From the NCBI RefSeq assembly GCF_002778325.1, contig NZ_NESI01000010.1:1-64000 (forward strand): a stretch of 64,000 bases of DNA, read 5' to 3'. The notes under the pieces were generated by a model. It ran no database searches, had not been told where the DNA came from, and was given only the letters and a program-made list of their open reading frames with translations. This DNA is from Limnohabitans sp. B9-3. Its GTDB lineage: Bacteria > Pseudomonadota > Gammaproteobacteria > Burkholderiales > Burkholderiaceae_C. Below are positions 52,603 through 61,613 of the stretch, one piece after another (positions within the stretch are counted from its first letter, which is position 1; every line of letters starts with the position of its first letter). A program made the position numbers and the translations under genes.

Positions 52603-54125
52603 TGTTGCCCGTCATTCGCATTCACGCGCAAGACAACGTGGTCATTGCGCGCCAACAACTTTTGGGCGGCACCGTGCTCGCGCAAGAAGGCGTGACGGTG
52701 TCTGGCTTGGTGCCGCCGGGCCATAAAGTGGCCACCACGGCGATTGCCAAGGGGCAGCCTGTGCGTCGCTACGACCAAATCATCGGCATGGCAACACGTG
52801 ACATTGCGGCGGGTGAGCATGTGCACACACACAACTTGGCCTTCAGCGACTTTGCGCGTGAACACGCACCCGGCTCGGCCGCACAGCCCACCGCGTATGT
52901 GGACCAACCCGCCACGTTTCAAGGCATCGTGCGCGCGGATGGCCGCGTGGCCACGCGCAACTACATTGGCGTGTTGACCTCGGTCAATTGCTCGGCCACC
53001 GCAGCGCGCGCTATTGCCGATTACTTCCGTCGCGACATTCGCCCTGAAGCCTTGGCTGACTTTCCCAACGTCGATGGTGTGGTTGCGTTGACCCATGGCA
53101 TGGGCTGCGCCACAGCCAGCGACGGCGAAGAACTGCAAGTGTTGCGCCGCACCTTGGGTGGCTACGCCAAGCACCCCAACTTTGCGGCCGTGCTGGTGGT
53201 GGGTTTGGGCTGCGAGACCAACCAAATCACAGGCTTGATTGCACAAGAAGGATTGCAAGAAAATGTGAAGCTGGCGACCTTCAACATTCAAGACACGGGC
53301 GGCACGCGCAAGACCGTGGAGAAAGGCGTGGCACTGATCAAAGCCATGTTGCCCGAGGCCAACCGCGTGACCCGCGAGCCCGTGCCGCTGAGCCACCTGA
53401 CAGTGGGTCTGCAGTGCGGTGGCAGCGACGGCTATTCGGGCATCAGTGCCAACCCCGCGTTGGGCGCTGCGGTTGATTTGCTGGTGCGCCATGGCGGGAC
53501 GGCGGTGTTGTCGGAAACGCCTGAAATTTACGGTGGTGAACACTTGCTCACCCGACGTGCCGTCAGCGTGGCCGTGTCCGACAAATTGCGCGCGCGCATT
53601 GCGTGGTGGGAGGCCTACACCCGTCGCAACAACATGCAAATGGACAACAACCCCTCCGCCGGTAACAAGGCGGGCGGCTTGACCACCATTCTTGAGAAAA
53701 GCTTGGGTGCCATTGCCAAAAGCGGCACCACCAATTTGGTGGATGTGTACGAGTACGCCCAGCCCATCACCGCCAAAGGCTTTGTGTACATGGACACCCC
53801 GGGGTACGACCCCGTGTCGGCCACTGGCCAAGTCGCAGGCGGTGCTAACTTGATTTGCTTCACCACCGGACGCGGCTCTGCTTATGGCTGCGCGCCCAGC
53901 CCGTCGCTGAAGTTAGCCACCAACACCGCGTTGTGGCAGCGCCAAGAAGACGACATGGACATCAACTGCGGCGGCGTGGTCGATGGCTCAGAAACTGTGC
54001 AGCAAGCCGGCGAACGCATTTTTCAAATGATGATCGCAGCAGCGTCAGGCCAGTACACCAAGAGCGAGCAACACGGTTATGGTCAAAACGAGTTTGTGCC
54101 GTGGCAACTCGGCGCGGTGATGTAA
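52602..54125 (+). CDS. uxaA: UxaA family dehydratase, altronate dehydratase-like
   Basis: This is a full-length UxaA/GarD-type protein (507 residues) with an N-terminal SAF domain (about 1-85), a linker with GIVRADGRVATRNYIGVLTSVNC at about 103 and the large C-terminal domain containing THGMGCATASDGEE, VGLGCETNQI and GLQCGGSDGYSGISANPALG. Conserved cysteines could bind the Fe centre of this family. Altronate dehydratase makes KDG from D-altronate. Other family members act on galactarate or lactyl-type acids, so the substrate is tentative. It is the last gene of the plus-strand set. Confidence 0.85.
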   Translation: MLPVIRIHAQDNVVIARQQLLGGTVLAQEGVTVSGLVPPGHKVATTAIAKGQPVRRYDQIIGMATRDIAAGEHVHTHNLAFSDFAREHAPGSAAQPTAYVDQPATFQGIVRADGRVATRNYIGVLTSVNCSATAARAIADYFRRDIRPEALADFPNVDGVVALTHGMGCATASDGEELQVLRRTLGGYAKHPNFAAVLVVGLGCETNQITGLIAQEGLQENVKLATFNIQDTGGTRKTVEKGVALIKAMLPEANRVTREPVPLSHLTVGLQCGGSDGYSGISANPALGAAVDLLVRHGGTAVLSETPEIYGGEHLLTRRAVSVAVSDKLRARIAWWEAYTRRNNMQMDNNPSAGNKAGGLTTILEKSLGAIAKSGTTNLVDVYEYAQPITAKGFVYMDTPGYDPVSATGQVAGGANLICFTTGRGSAYGCAPSPSLKLATNTALWQRQEDDMDINCGGVVDGSETVQQAGERIFQMMIAAASGQYTKSEQHGYGQNEFVPWQLGAVM

Positions 54126-54142
54126 CGCTTAGCAGCGTTCGA

Positions 54143-54175
54143 CACGATCAGCTTCAGGCGCAGAGGCTGATCGTG
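54143..54175 (+). promoter_or_regulatory. Stem-loop between the sugar-acid set and pgk
   Basis: CACGATCAGC (54143-54152) pairs perfectly with GCTGATCGTG (54166-54175) over a 13-base loop, 17 bases after the UxaA-type stop. No T-run follows, so it is either a Rho-dependent or mRNA-stabilising hairpin rather than a canonical terminator. The remaining gap to pgk (to 54243) shows no further clear signal. Confidence 0.45.
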
Positions 54176-54243
54176 GCGTGTCAGGTTGCGCAAGCCCAGA
54201 CTTTTAGAATGGGCGAGTTATTCAATTTCAAACTCAGCCCACC

Positions 54244-55437
54244 ATGAACGTCATTCGCTTCTCTGATTTGTGCGCCAACGGCAAAGCCCAAGGCCAACGT
54301 GTTTTCATCCGTGCCGACTTGAACGTGCCGCAAGACGACAGCGGTGCCATCACCGAAGACACACGCGTGCGCGCTTCGGTGCCTTGCATTCAAATGGCGC
54401 TGGCCGCGGGTGCCGCCGTGATGGTGACCAGCCACTTGGGCCGCCCCACCGAAGGCGAGTTCAAACCCGAAGATTCGTTGGCCCCCGTCGCCAAGCGCTT
54501 GGGAGAGTTGTTGGGCCGCGAGGTGCCACTGATTTCGAACTGGGTGGACGGCGTGACCGTGGCCCCCGGTCAAGTGGTGTTGCTGGAAAACTGCCGCGTG
54601 AATAAGGGCGAGAAAAAGAACAACGAAGACTTGGCCCGCAAAATGGCCGCGCTGTGCGACATCTTTGTGAACGACGCCTTTGGCACCGCCCACCGCGCCG
54701 AAGGCACCACCTACGGCATCGCGCAATTCGCGCCCATCGCCTGCGCTGGCCCCTTGTTGGCGGCTGAAATTGACGCCATCCAAAAAGCCTTGGCCTCGCC
54801 TAAGCGTCCCTTGGCCGCCATCGTGGCTGGCAGCAAGGTCAGCACCAAATTGACGATTCTGAAGAGCTTGGCCAGCAATGTGGACCAACTCATCGTCGGC
54901 GGCGGCATTGCCAACACCTTCATGCTGGCGGCGGGCCTGAAGATTGGCAAGAGCTTGGCCGAACCCGATCTGATCGACGAAGCCAAAGCCGTGATTGAAC
55001 TCATGAAGTCTCGCGGTGCCGAAGTGCCGATTCCTACCGACGTGGTGACCGCCAAAACCTTCTCGGCCGATGCGGTGGCCACCGTGAAAAAAGCCACCGA
55101 AGTGGCCGACGACGACCTGATTTTGGACATTGGTCCAGAAACCGCAGCCAAGTTGGCCATACAGCTCAAATCGGCAGGCACCATCGTGTGGAACGGCCCC
55201 GTGGGCGTGTTTGAATTTGCCGCGTTTGAGAACGGCACCAAGGTGATTGCGCAAGCCATTGCCGAATCCAGCGCGTTCAGCATTGCGGGCGGCGGCGACA
55301 CCTTGGCGGCCATTGCCAAGTACGGCATTGAAAAGCAAGTGGGTTACATCTCCACCGGCGGTGGTGCTTTCTTGGAAATCTTGGAAGGCAAAACTTTGCC
55401 CGCCTTTGAGATCTTGACCAAGCGCGCAGCCGGTTGA
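54244..55437 (+). CDS. pgk: Phosphoglycerate kinase
   Basis: Pgk makes ATP from 1,3-bisphosphoglycerate in glycolysis and works in reverse in gluconeogenesis. It has 397 residues. Signatures are [53 protein letters not shown] and the C-terminal nucleotide loop with [13 protein letters not shown]. It starts with ATG at 54244. A hairpin terminator follows at 55485. It begins the glycolysis/purine backbone. Confidence 0.98.
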   Translation: MNVIRFSDLCANGKAQGQRVFIRADLNVPQDDSGAITEDTRVRASVPCIQMALAAGAAVMVTSHLGRPTEGEFKPEDSLAPVAKRLGELLGREVPLISNWVDGVTVAPGQVVLLENCRVNKGEKKNNEDLARKMAALCDIFVNDAFGTAHRAEGTTYGIAQFAPIACAGPLLAAEIDAIQKALASPKRPLAAIVAGSKVSTKLTILKSLASNVDQLIVGGGIANTFMLAAGLKIGKSLAEPDLIDEAKAVIELMKSRGAEVPIPTDVVTAKTFSADAVATVKKATEVADDDLILDIGPETAAKLAIQLKSAGTIVWNGPVGVFEFAAFENGTKVIAQAIAESSAFSIAGGGDTLAAIAKYGIEKQVGYISTGGGAFLEILEGKTLPAFEILTKRAAG

Positions 55438-55484
55438 GCGAGGACCTGATGTCAAGTTGAGTTGAACTCAACGGCGCACCAAGT

Positions 55485-55510
55485 AACACGGGTATCTTTG
55501 CCCGTGTTTT
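55485..55510 (+). terminator. Rho-independent terminator after pgk
   Basis: AACACGGG (55485-55492) pairs with CCCGTGTT (55501-55508) over an 8-base loop, and the stem ends in a four-T tract. It lies 47 bases after the pgk stop. The sequence just before it also carries a TTGAGTT-G-AACTCAA dyad. Confidence 0.75.
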
Positions 55511-55527
55511 CATTTGGGGGTTTGAAG

Positions 55528-55827
55528 ATGCGTTTCACGGTCAAATTTGTTTGCGCTGGCGTTGTCCTTTTTCCGTTGGCTGTCTGGGCGCAACCGTTGC
55601 AGCCCTTTCCGATTGGCTCGCCTCAGAGTTGCGTCAATTTGCCGAATCATGCGGCAATTCAAGACTGTCAGACGAAGCAAAAAGCTCAAGGCCAAGAATG
55701 GGAGAAGGAAATGAAAGACCGCTACCGCTACCCATCACCGCCTCCAAAGCTGAACGGCGCTGATGACAAACTGCCCATGAATTGCTTCAAACGCGAATCG
55801 ACTGGCGAGAAAATTTGCGCGAATTGA
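55528..55827 (+). CDS. Small secreted protein of unknown function
   Basis: This is a 99-residue protein with a signal peptide (MRFTVKFVCAGVVLFPLAVW, cleavage after WAQ at about 22). The mature part is Pro-rich and hydrophilic with four cysteines (QSC, QDC, MNC, KIC), which could form two disulfides in the periplasm. I do not recognise a domain. The ATG at 55528 directly precedes the signal peptide, with GAAG nearby. It sits between two terminators, so it is its own transcription unit between pgk and the toxin-antitoxin pair. Confidence 0.65.
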   Translation: MRFTVKFVCAGVVLFPLAVWAQPLQPFPIGSPQSCVNLPNHAAIQDCQTKQKAQGQEWEKEMKDRYRYPSPPPKLNGADDKLPMNCFKRESTGEKICAN

Positions 55828-55842
55828 CGATCAGGCAATCAC

Positions 55843-55877
55843 AAGCCCCTCGCATGTCAGATGCGAGGGGCTTTTTT
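55843..55877 (+). terminator. Strong Rho-independent terminator
   Basis: AGCCCCTCGCAT pairs with ATGCGAGGGGCT over the loop GTCAG, followed by six T residues. This is a canonical terminator for the small secreted protein gene, which also insulates the toxin-antitoxin module downstream. Confidence 0.92.
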
Positions 55878-55888
55878 ACGATTTTTAC

Positions 55889-55984
55889 TTGCACTAAAAC
55901 GCTATCGCATGGGTATCTTGCATGGACTCATGTCCTGCAAGGTGAACCATGACGATGATTAAATCTATGCCACTAAGTGGCATA
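55889..55984 (+). promoter_or_regulatory. Control region of the RelE/Xre module with a 19-bp palindrome
   Basis: A possible promoter is TTGCAC (55889-55894), 18-bp spacer, GTATCT (55913-55918). An imperfect hairpin/dyad TTGCA-T-GGAC / GTCC-TGCAA covers 55918-55940. A perfect palindrome TATGCCACT-A-AGTGGCATA occupies 55966-55984, an ideal Xre-antitoxin operator. It overlaps the first codons of the predicted toxin, which makes the exact toxin start (55949 or 55967) uncertain. Confidence 0.6.
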
Positions 55985-56365
55985 ATTAAAAAGAGAGTTT
56001 TCAAAACGCGTCACTTTGACCGATGGATGCGCAAGACCGATCTCACTGACGTGGCTTTATGCACAGCAGTGCTAGAAATGTCGCAAGGTTTGATCGATGC
56101 AGACCTTGGTCATGGATTGGTTAAAAAGCGCGTGGGCTTGGCGGGCCGTGGCAAACGCAGTGGCGCACGAACCTTGGTGGCGAATAACAAAAACAATCGA
56201 TGGTTTTTTGTTTTTGGTTTTGAGAAAAACGAACGCACCAATATTGATGCCGATGAGTTAGATGTTTTACAAGAGCTAGCTGAACAGCTATTGCTGAGGT
56301 CCGGTGCTGAGCTTGCAATTGCAGTCGCGGATGGCGCATTGAAGGAGATTTGTCATGAGCACTGA
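55949..56365 (+). CDS. Type II toxin of the RelE/HigB superfamily
   Basis: This is a predicted ribosome-dependent mRNA interferase toxin. It has up to 138 residues. The conserved core runs VFKTRHFDRWMRKTDLTD (about 17-34), then GLVKKRVGLAGRGKRSGARTL and RWFFVFGFEKNERTNI, typical of the pfam06296 RelE-like group. The N-terminus before residue 16 is not conserved and contains the operator palindrome, so the true start may be ATG 55967. The antitoxin gene overlaps its end by 11 bases, giving the toxin-first order of HigBA-type modules. Confidence 0.88.
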   Translation: MTMIKSMPLSGIIKKRVFKTRHFDRWMRKTDLTDVALCTAVLEMSQGLIDADLGHGLVKKRVGLAGRGKRSGARTLVANNKNNRWFFVFGFEKNERTNIDADELDVLQELAEQLLLRSGAELAIAVADGALKEICHEH

Positions 56366-56678
56366 ATTAAAAACAAAAAGCCGATTGTTAGAAGCTGCAC
56401 ATGCAACGGCGCAAGATTTGCATCGCTTGGGTTTTATCGACAAACGTAAGATGAGCAAGTTTGATGCGTTGTGCATTGCGCCGGTGGCCGACTTTGACAG
56501 CGCCAAGATTCGTGATTTGCGACAGAGTTTGCAATTGAGCCAAGCCGTGTTGGCTGCGGTGCTCAACACCAGCATTTCGACGGTGCGTAAATGGGAGTTG
56601 GGTGACAAGCACCCGAGCGGTCCATCGCTCAAATTGCTCAGTTTGTTAGAGCGTAAAGGTCTAGAGGCGGTACTTTAA
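56355..56678 (+). CDS. Xre-family antitoxin of the RelE/HigB-type module
   Basis: This is the DNA-binding antitoxin, with 107 residues. An N-terminal linker (about 1-50) that probably wraps the toxin is followed by a helix-turn-helix (about 52-100): IRDLRQSLQLSQAVLAAVLN then SISTVRKWELGDKHPSGPSL. It would bind the palindrome at 55966 and repress the operon together with the toxin. A terminator follows at 56715. Confidence 0.9.
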   Translation: MSTELKTKSRLLEAAHATAQDLHRLGFIDKRKMSKFDALCIAPVADFDSAKIRDLRQSLQLSQAVLAAVLNTSISTVRKWELGDKHPSGPSLKLLSLLERKGLEAVL

Positions 56679-56714
56679 AAGTATTTGATGTGTCGCCTTT
56701 CAACCTCGCCCATT

Positions 56715-56741
56715 AAAAAGCCCCGCATTGCGGGGCTTTTT
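56715..56741. terminator. Bidirectional terminator between the toxin-antitoxin module and the desaturase
   Basis: AAAAAGCCCCGC pairs with GCGGGGCTTTTT over the loop ATT, with A- and T-runs at the two ends, so it serves the antitoxin (plus strand) and the convergent fatty acid desaturase (minus strand). Confidence 0.92.
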
Positions 56742-56766
56742 CGTTGCGTCTGATGGCTCAAAAGGC

Positions 56767-57852
56767 TCAGGCCGCTTTCATCGCCCGAGGGCTGGTGACT
56801 TTGCCGTCGTACGTCATCCAGCTGTCTGTTTTGAAGTCATACAGCTTGCAGTCGCGGGCGGTTTGCACATACCAGCTCCACGAGAAGGGCTGAACAATGA
56901 TGCGTTCGGGCAGCAATTCTTCAAGTTTGCTTTGTGCTTGCTTCAGCTTGTACAGAGGAATGCTCATGTCCAAGTGGTGGGCGGTGTGCTCCATGATGTG
57001 GTGCATCAGCGCGCCGATCTGCATGGGGAAGGTCAGGTGCACGGTGGTGGACACAAACGGCGACGCCTTAGACCAGCCAGTGCGCTCTTCGTGCCAAGAC
57101 ACTTCTACATGGGTGTGGTGCACATACACCACAAAACCAATCATGGTGACCCAGAAGAAGAACGGCACCGCGACGCCCATCAACAAGATGTAGCCAATCG
57201 ATTGCTCGGTCGCCACGGCCGCCCAAGCCATGACCGCGACCCATGCGAAGCCGAAGACCGTGATCAACCAGCAGTCTTTGGTGAAGATGGGACGGCGTGT
57301 GGGCATGTTCTTTTCGTTGGGGAACACCATCTTGTTCCACCAGATTTCGATCATGTAGTACAGGCCAGGTGCCCAGCCGCTGCGATAAACGCGGTCACGC
57401 AGCTTCTCAAACGGGCTCAGTGCGGCGAACTCTTCTGGGGTGTAGGGGGCCCACACGAAGTCGAAGTTTTTGAGGTTGGTGTAGCCGTGGTGCACCACGT
57501 TGTGGCCAATGTCCCACAAGCTGTAAGCCGTCAACGAGGGCAAGAACGCGATGCGGCCCAACCACTTGTTGAGGTTGCGGTGAGGTGTCAGACTTTGGTG
57601 ACACGCGTCGTGGCCCAAGATGAACAGGCGGCCAATCACAAAGCCAGCGACCAAACCGCACAAGAGCTTGGCCCACCAGGCTTCAAATAGCACGGTACCG
57701 GTGAGCAAAGCGGCCCACAAGATGTAGTCGGTGATGATCAAAACAAAGGCAAGGGCCGTGGTGCGGCCAGACAGAGGCAGCAGCCACTCACGCATCACTT
57801 TGCGGTGAGGCATGGGTTCGCCGGGAAGAATAGGTTGGATGTGGGTGGTCAT
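56767..57852 (-). CDS. Fatty acid desaturase
   Basis: This is a membrane di-iron desaturase with 361 residues that inserts a double bond in acyl chains using O2. The histidine boxes are HDACHQ (81-86), HNVVHH (117-122) and HTAHH (about 280), separated by four hydrophobic helices (for example ALAFVLIITDYILWAALL), as in omega/delta-12-type bacterial desaturases. The start is taken at ATG 57852, and a GTG at 57858 is the alternative. It is inserted between pgk and pyk. A possible Fnr-type site lies about 40 bases upstream, which would suit an O2-dependent enzyme. Regiospecificity is unknown. Confidence 0.9.
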   Translation of the reverse strand: MTTHIQPILPGEPMPHRKVMREWLLPLSGRTTALAFVLIITDYILWAALLTGTVLFEAWWAKLLCGLVAGFVIGRLFILGHDACHQSLTPHRNLNKWLGRIAFLPSLTAYSLWDIGHNVVHHGYTNLKNFDFVWAPYTPEEFAALSPFEKLRDRVYRSGWAPGLYYMIEIWWNKMVFPNEKNMPTRRPIFTKDCWLITVFGFAWVAVMAWAAVATEQSIGYILLMGVAVPFFFWVTMIGFVVYVHHTHVEVSWHEERTGWSKASPFVSTTVHLTFPMQIGALMHHIMEHTAHHLDMSIPLYKLKQAQSKLEELLPERIIVQPFSWSWYVQTARDCKLYDFKTDSWMTYDGKVTSPRAMKAA

Positions 57853-57888
57853 AGTCACTGAATCTTAGGTTTGCCGAGGCAATTTGCA

Positions 57889-57902
57889 CTGATTTGAATC
57901 AA
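57889..57902. promoter_or_regulatory. Candidate Fnr/Anr box upstream of the desaturase
   Basis: The sequence CTGAT-TTGA-ATCAA matches the Fnr consensus TTGAT-N4-ATCAA in 9 of 10 defined positions. It lies in the 224-bp gap between the divergent desaturase and pyk genes, about 40 bases from the desaturase start and 175 from pyk. The rest of this gap shows only an AGGAG ribosome site before pyk. One match of this length could arise by chance. Confidence 0.4.
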
Positions 57903-58076
57903 ATACGACCTTGATTATCGCTTTTTGTGCTCTGTTGAGCCGATTGGCGCGAGTCTGCCCTTGCGTGGTACGGGCTTTGACCGCTCTGACACCGAGAAAG
58001 GGGGCGGGACTTTGCGAAATTGGCCTGTCAACCGTGTGAGAATCAACGCAAAGAACACCCATTAGGAGACTGCTGA

Positions 58077-59510
58077 ATGCCCCGTCACGCCACCAAAATT
58101 GTTGCCACATTAGGCCCTGCTTCCAGCGATCCCGCGTTGCTGGAGCAAATGATCCGTGCAGGCGTCAACGTGGTTCGCTTGAATTTCAGCCACGGCAAGG
58201 CCCAAGACCACATTGACCGCGCCCATTTGGTGCGCGAAGCGGCCGTGCGCGCTGGCCGTGAAGTGGCCATCATGGCCGACTTACAAGGACCCAAAATCCG
58301 CGTTGGCAAGTTCGCTGACGGCAAAGTGATGCTAGAAAACGGTGCCAAATTTGTGTTGGACGCCTCACGCACCGAACTCGGCGACTTGCAAGGCGTGGGC
58401 TTGGACTACAAAGAGTTACCCCGCGATGTGAAATCGGGCGACCTCTTGCTTCTCAACGACGGCCTGATCGTGTTGACGGTGGACGCGGTGCGCGGCGAGC
58501 AAGTGCTCACCACCGTGAAAATGGGTGGTGAGCTGTCCAACAACAAAGGCATCAACAAACAAGGCGGTGGCTTGACGGCGCCTGCGTTGACCGCCAAGGA
58601 CATGGACGACATCCGCACTGCCATGAGTTTTCAGGCCGATTACGTGGCGGTGAGCTTTCCTAAAAACGCCACCGACATGGAAATGGCGCGTCAGCTCTGC
58701 AACGTGGCGGGCGCCGAATACAAACACAAGCCCGGTTTGATTGCCAAGATTGAGCGCGCCGAGGCCATTCCTCACCTCGAGGCCATTCTGCGAGCCAGCG
58801 ACGGCATCATGGTGGCGCGCGGCGATTTGGCGGTGGAGGTCGGAAATGCCGCTGTCCCCGCGCTTCAAAAACGCATGATCAAGCTGGCCCGCCAGCACGA
58901 CAAAGTGGTGATTACCGCCACCCAGATGATGGAAAGCATGATCACCAACCCCGTGCCCACCCGCGCCGAGGTGAGCGACGTGGCCAACGCCGTGCTCGAC
59001 GGCACCGACGCCGTGATGCTCAGTGCCGAAACCGCTGCTGGCAAATACCCGCTCGAAACCGTGGAAGAAATGGCCAAAATTTGCGCTGCTGCTGAAGGCG
59101 CCGAGCAGGTCGAGTTGGATGCCGATTTCACAGGCCAGACTTTCAGCCGCATTGACCAAACCATCGCCATGGGCGCCTTGTTCACCGCCCACCACTTGGG
59201 TGCCAAGGCCATCGTGGCCTTGACCGAGTCGGGTTCGACGGCACTGTGGATGAGCCGTCACCGCATTCATATTCCTATTTACGCACTGACGACTAAGGTC
59301 TCCTCGCAACGCCGCATGGCGTTGTTCCGTAATGTGCGCCCCTTGTTGATGGACACCAGCACCGACCGCGACACGGCCATGGCCCAAGCCGAAGCGCGGT
59401 TGAAGTCGCGCGGCATCATCAATACAGGCGACGTGTACGCCATCACCTGCGGCGACCCGATGGGCTCGCCTGGTGGCACCAACATGCTGCGCATTTGCGA
59501 AGTTGGATGA
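58077..59510 (+). CDS. pyk: Pyruvate kinase
   Basis: This enzyme transfers phosphate from phosphoenolpyruvate to ADP, the last glycolytic step. It has 477 residues. Signatures are KIVATLGPASSDPALLEQM, VVRLNFSHGKAQDH, MADLQGPKIRVG, the active-site LIAKIERAEAI and ITATQMMESMITNPVPTRAE followed by NAVLDGTDAVMLSAETA. The start ATG has AGGAG ten bases upstream. It is followed by fba in the conserved order. Confidence 0.98.
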   Translation: MPRHATKIVATLGPASSDPALLEQMIRAGVNVVRLNFSHGKAQDHIDRAHLVREAAVRAGREVAIMADLQGPKIRVGKFADGKVMLENGAKFVLDASRTELGDLQGVGLDYKELPRDVKSGDLLLLNDGLIVLTVDAVRGEQVLTTVKMGGELSNNKGINKQGGGLTAPALTAKDMDDIRTAMSFQADYVAVSFPKNATDMEMARQLCNVAGAEYKHKPGLIAKIERAEAIPHLEAILRASDGIMVARGDLAVEVGNAAVPALQKRMIKLARQHDKVVITATQMMESMITNPVPTRAEVSDVANAVLDGTDAVMLSAETAAGKYPLETVEEMAKICAAAEGAEQVELDADFTGQTFSRIDQTIAMGALFTAHHLGAKAIVALTESGSTALWMSRHRIHIPIYALTTKVSSQRRMALFRNVRPLLMDTSTDRDTAMAQAEARLKSRGIINTGDVYAITCGDPMGSPGGTNMLRICEVG

Positions 59511-59520
59511 TTGTTTTTGA

Positions 59521-59559
59521 GGCGGGTGCTCGACAGCGATGTCCTGTCAGCTTCCCGCC
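59521..59559 (+). promoter_or_regulatory. Two-tier stem-loop between pyk and fba
   Basis: GGCGGG (59521-59526) can pair with CCCGCC (59554-59559), with an inner stem GACAG (59532-59536) / CTGTC (59544-59548). No T-run follows directly. It may act as a processing or attenuation hairpin in the pyk-fba gap. An AT-rich stretch (59570-59610) before fba may hold its own promoter. Confidence 0.4.
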
Positions 59560-59620
59560 AAGCTGCCGCATTTAAAATTTTGGCAGTTTCACAAATTTTT
59601 AACATTAGAGGAAATCTTCC

Positions 59621-60685
59621 ATGGCACTCGTTTCGATGCGCGAACTTCTGGACCACGCGGCAGAGCAGGGTTACGGCATTCCCGCTTTCAACGTCAACAA
59701 CTTAGAACAAGTGCAGGCCGTGATGGCCGCTGCTGATGCTGTGGGCGCGCCTGTGATCTTGCAAGCCAGTGCTGGCGCGCGCAAATACGCGGGTGAGTCG
59801 TTCATCAAGCATTTGATCCAAGCGGCCACCGAAGCCTACCCCCACATCCCCTTGGTCATGCACCAAGACCACGGCACGTCGCCCAAGATTTGCCAAGGCG
59901 CGATTGACCTCGGTTTTGGCTCCGTCATGATGGACGGTTCGTTGCTCGAAGACGGTAAGACCCCTTCCAGCTTCGACTACAACGTCAGCGTGACCCAAAA
60001 AGTTGTGGCCATGGCGCACCAAGTGGGCGTGTCGGTCGAAGGCGAATTGGGCTGTTTGGGCAATTTGGAAACGGGCGAAGCCGGTGAAGAAGACGGCGTG
60101 GGCGCCGAAGGCAAACTTGACCACAGCCAAATGCTGACCGACCCCGAAGAAGCCGCTCAGTTTGTCAAAGCCACGCAGCTCGACGCCTTGGCCATCGCCA
60201 TCGGCACCAGCCACGGCGCTTACAAGTTCAGCCGCATGCCCACGGGCGACATTTTGGCCATCAGCCGCGTCAAAGAAATTCACGCACGCATTCCCAACAC
60301 CCACTTGGTGATGCACGGTTCCTCCAGCGTGCCGCAAGACCTGTTGGCCATCATCAACCAGTACGGCGGCAAGATGAAAGAGACGTACGGCGTGCCCGTG
60401 TCTGAAATTCAAGAAGCCATCAAGCACGGCGTGCGCAAGATCAACATCGACACCGACATCCGTTTGGCCATGACCGGCGCAGTGCGCAAGTTCTTGTTCG
60501 AGAACCCTGAGAAGTTCGATGCCCGCGAGTGGCTGAAGCCCGCCCGTGAAGCCGCCATGGCCATTTGCAAACAACGCTATTTGGAATTCGGTTGCGAAGG
60601 CCAAGGCAGCAAGATCAAGGGTGACAACCTGCAAATCGTCGCTGCCAAATACGCCAAAGGCGAACTCGCCCAGTTGGTGAAGTAA
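59621..60685 (+). CDS. fba: Class II fructose-bisphosphate aldolase
   Basis: This zinc aldolase of glycolysis and gluconeogenesis has 354 residues and is of the Calvin-cycle-like (CbbA) subtype. The zinc and substrate motifs include [75 protein letters not shown] and [16 protein letters not shown]. The ATG at 59621 has AGAGGAA upstream. purC starts 4 bases after its stop. Confidence 0.98.
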   Translation: MALVSMRELLDHAAEQGYGIPAFNVNNLEQVQAVMAAADAVGAPVILQASAGARKYAGESFIKHLIQAATEAYPHIPLVMHQDHGTSPKICQGAIDLGFGSVMMDGSLLEDGKTPSSFDYNVSVTQKVVAMAHQVGVSVEGELGCLGNLETGEAGEEDGVGAEGKLDHSQMLTDPEEAAQFVKATQLDALAIAIGTSHGAYKFSRMPTGDILAISRVKEIHARIPNTHLVMHGSSSVPQDLLAIINQYGGKMKETYGVPVSEIQEAIKHGVRKINIDTDIRLAMTGAVRKFLFENPEKFDAREWLKPAREAAMAICKQRYLEFGCEGQGSKIKGDNLQIVAAKYAKGELAQLVK

Positions 60686-60688
60686 TCC

Positions 60689-61594
60689 ATGTCAGCACTG
60701 CACACCTCGGCGCTCACTTCATTGCCATTGCTCGCACGCGGCAAAGTGCGCGACAACTACGCCGTGGGCGACGACCGCATCTTGATGGTCGCGTCGGATC
60801 GCATCAGCGCGTTTGACGTCATCATGGGCGAGGCCATCCCGGGCAAGGGCGAATTGCTCACCCAAATGGCGTTGTTCTGGTTTGGCAAGCTCGGTCACAT
60901 TTGCCCCAACCACCTAACCGGCGACGCGCCTGAGAGCGTGGTGAGCGCGGACGAAGTGGCGCAGGTGACCGGTCGTTCGATGTTGGTCAAGCGCTTGAAG
61001 CCCATTCCCGTGGAAGCCGTGGTGCGTGGTTATTTGGCGGGCAGCGGCTGGGCCGAATACCAAGCCAACCAAGCTGTGTGTGGCGTCAAGCTGCCCAAAG
61101 GTTTGAAGAACGCCAGCAAGCTGCCAGAGCCCATCTTCACGCCAGCCGCCAAAGCGGCGGTGGGTGACCACGACGAGAACATCTCGTATGAGCAAGTGGT
61201 GGAGATGATTGGCGGCAGCTTGGCTGAGAAGATCAAAACGATCAGCATCGCTTTGTACGAGACTGCCCGCGACGTGGCGGCAGCCAAAGGCATCATCATT
61301 GCCGACACCAAGTTTGAGTTTGGTTTGGACGCCAACAACAACCTCGTGTTGATGGACGAGGTGCTCACACCCGACTCTTCACGCTATTGGCCTGTCGAGG
61401 GTTATGAGCAGAGCTTCAAAGCGGGTGTGAACCCACCGAGTTACGACAAGCAGTTTTTGCGCGATTGGTTGGAAACGGCCCAAGTGCAAGGCAAGCCTTG
61501 GAGTAAATCACCGCCTGCGCCGCATTTGCCGCAAGCGGTGATTGCCCAAACCGCAGCCAAGTACCAAGAGGCTTGGGATCGGTTGCAGGACTGA
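60689..61594 (+). CDS. purC: Phosphoribosylaminoimidazole-succinocarboxamide synthase
   Basis: PurC joins aspartate to CAIR to make SAICAR in purine synthesis. It has 301 residues, the longer betaproteobacterial form. Signatures are [52 protein letters not shown] and [27 protein letters not shown] in separate conserved blocks. It is co-directional with fba, pyk and the later purE-purK. It ends in a strong terminator at 61614, which now separates it from purE. Confidence 0.98.
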   Translation: MSALHTSALTSLPLLARGKVRDNYAVGDDRILMVASDRISAFDVIMGEAIPGKGELLTQMALFWFGKLGHICPNHLTGDAPESVVSADEVAQVTGRSMLVKRLKPIPVEAVVRGYLAGSGWAEYQANQAVCGVKLPKGLKNASKLPEPIFTPAAKAAVGDHDENISYEQVVEMIGGSLAEKIKTISIALYETARDVAAAKGIIIADTKFEFGLDANNNLVLMDEVLTPDSSRYWPVEGYEQSFKAGVNPPSYDKQFLRDWLETAQVQGKPWSKSPPAPHLPQAVIAQTAAKYQEAWDRLQD

Positions 61595-61613
61595 GCTTTT
61601 GTACTTTGATGTG

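Noticed and set aside
54143..54175. Stem-loop after the UxaA-type gene as a Rho-independent terminator
   Set aside because: The stem is perfect, but no T-run follows, so it is listed only as a hairpin of uncertain role.
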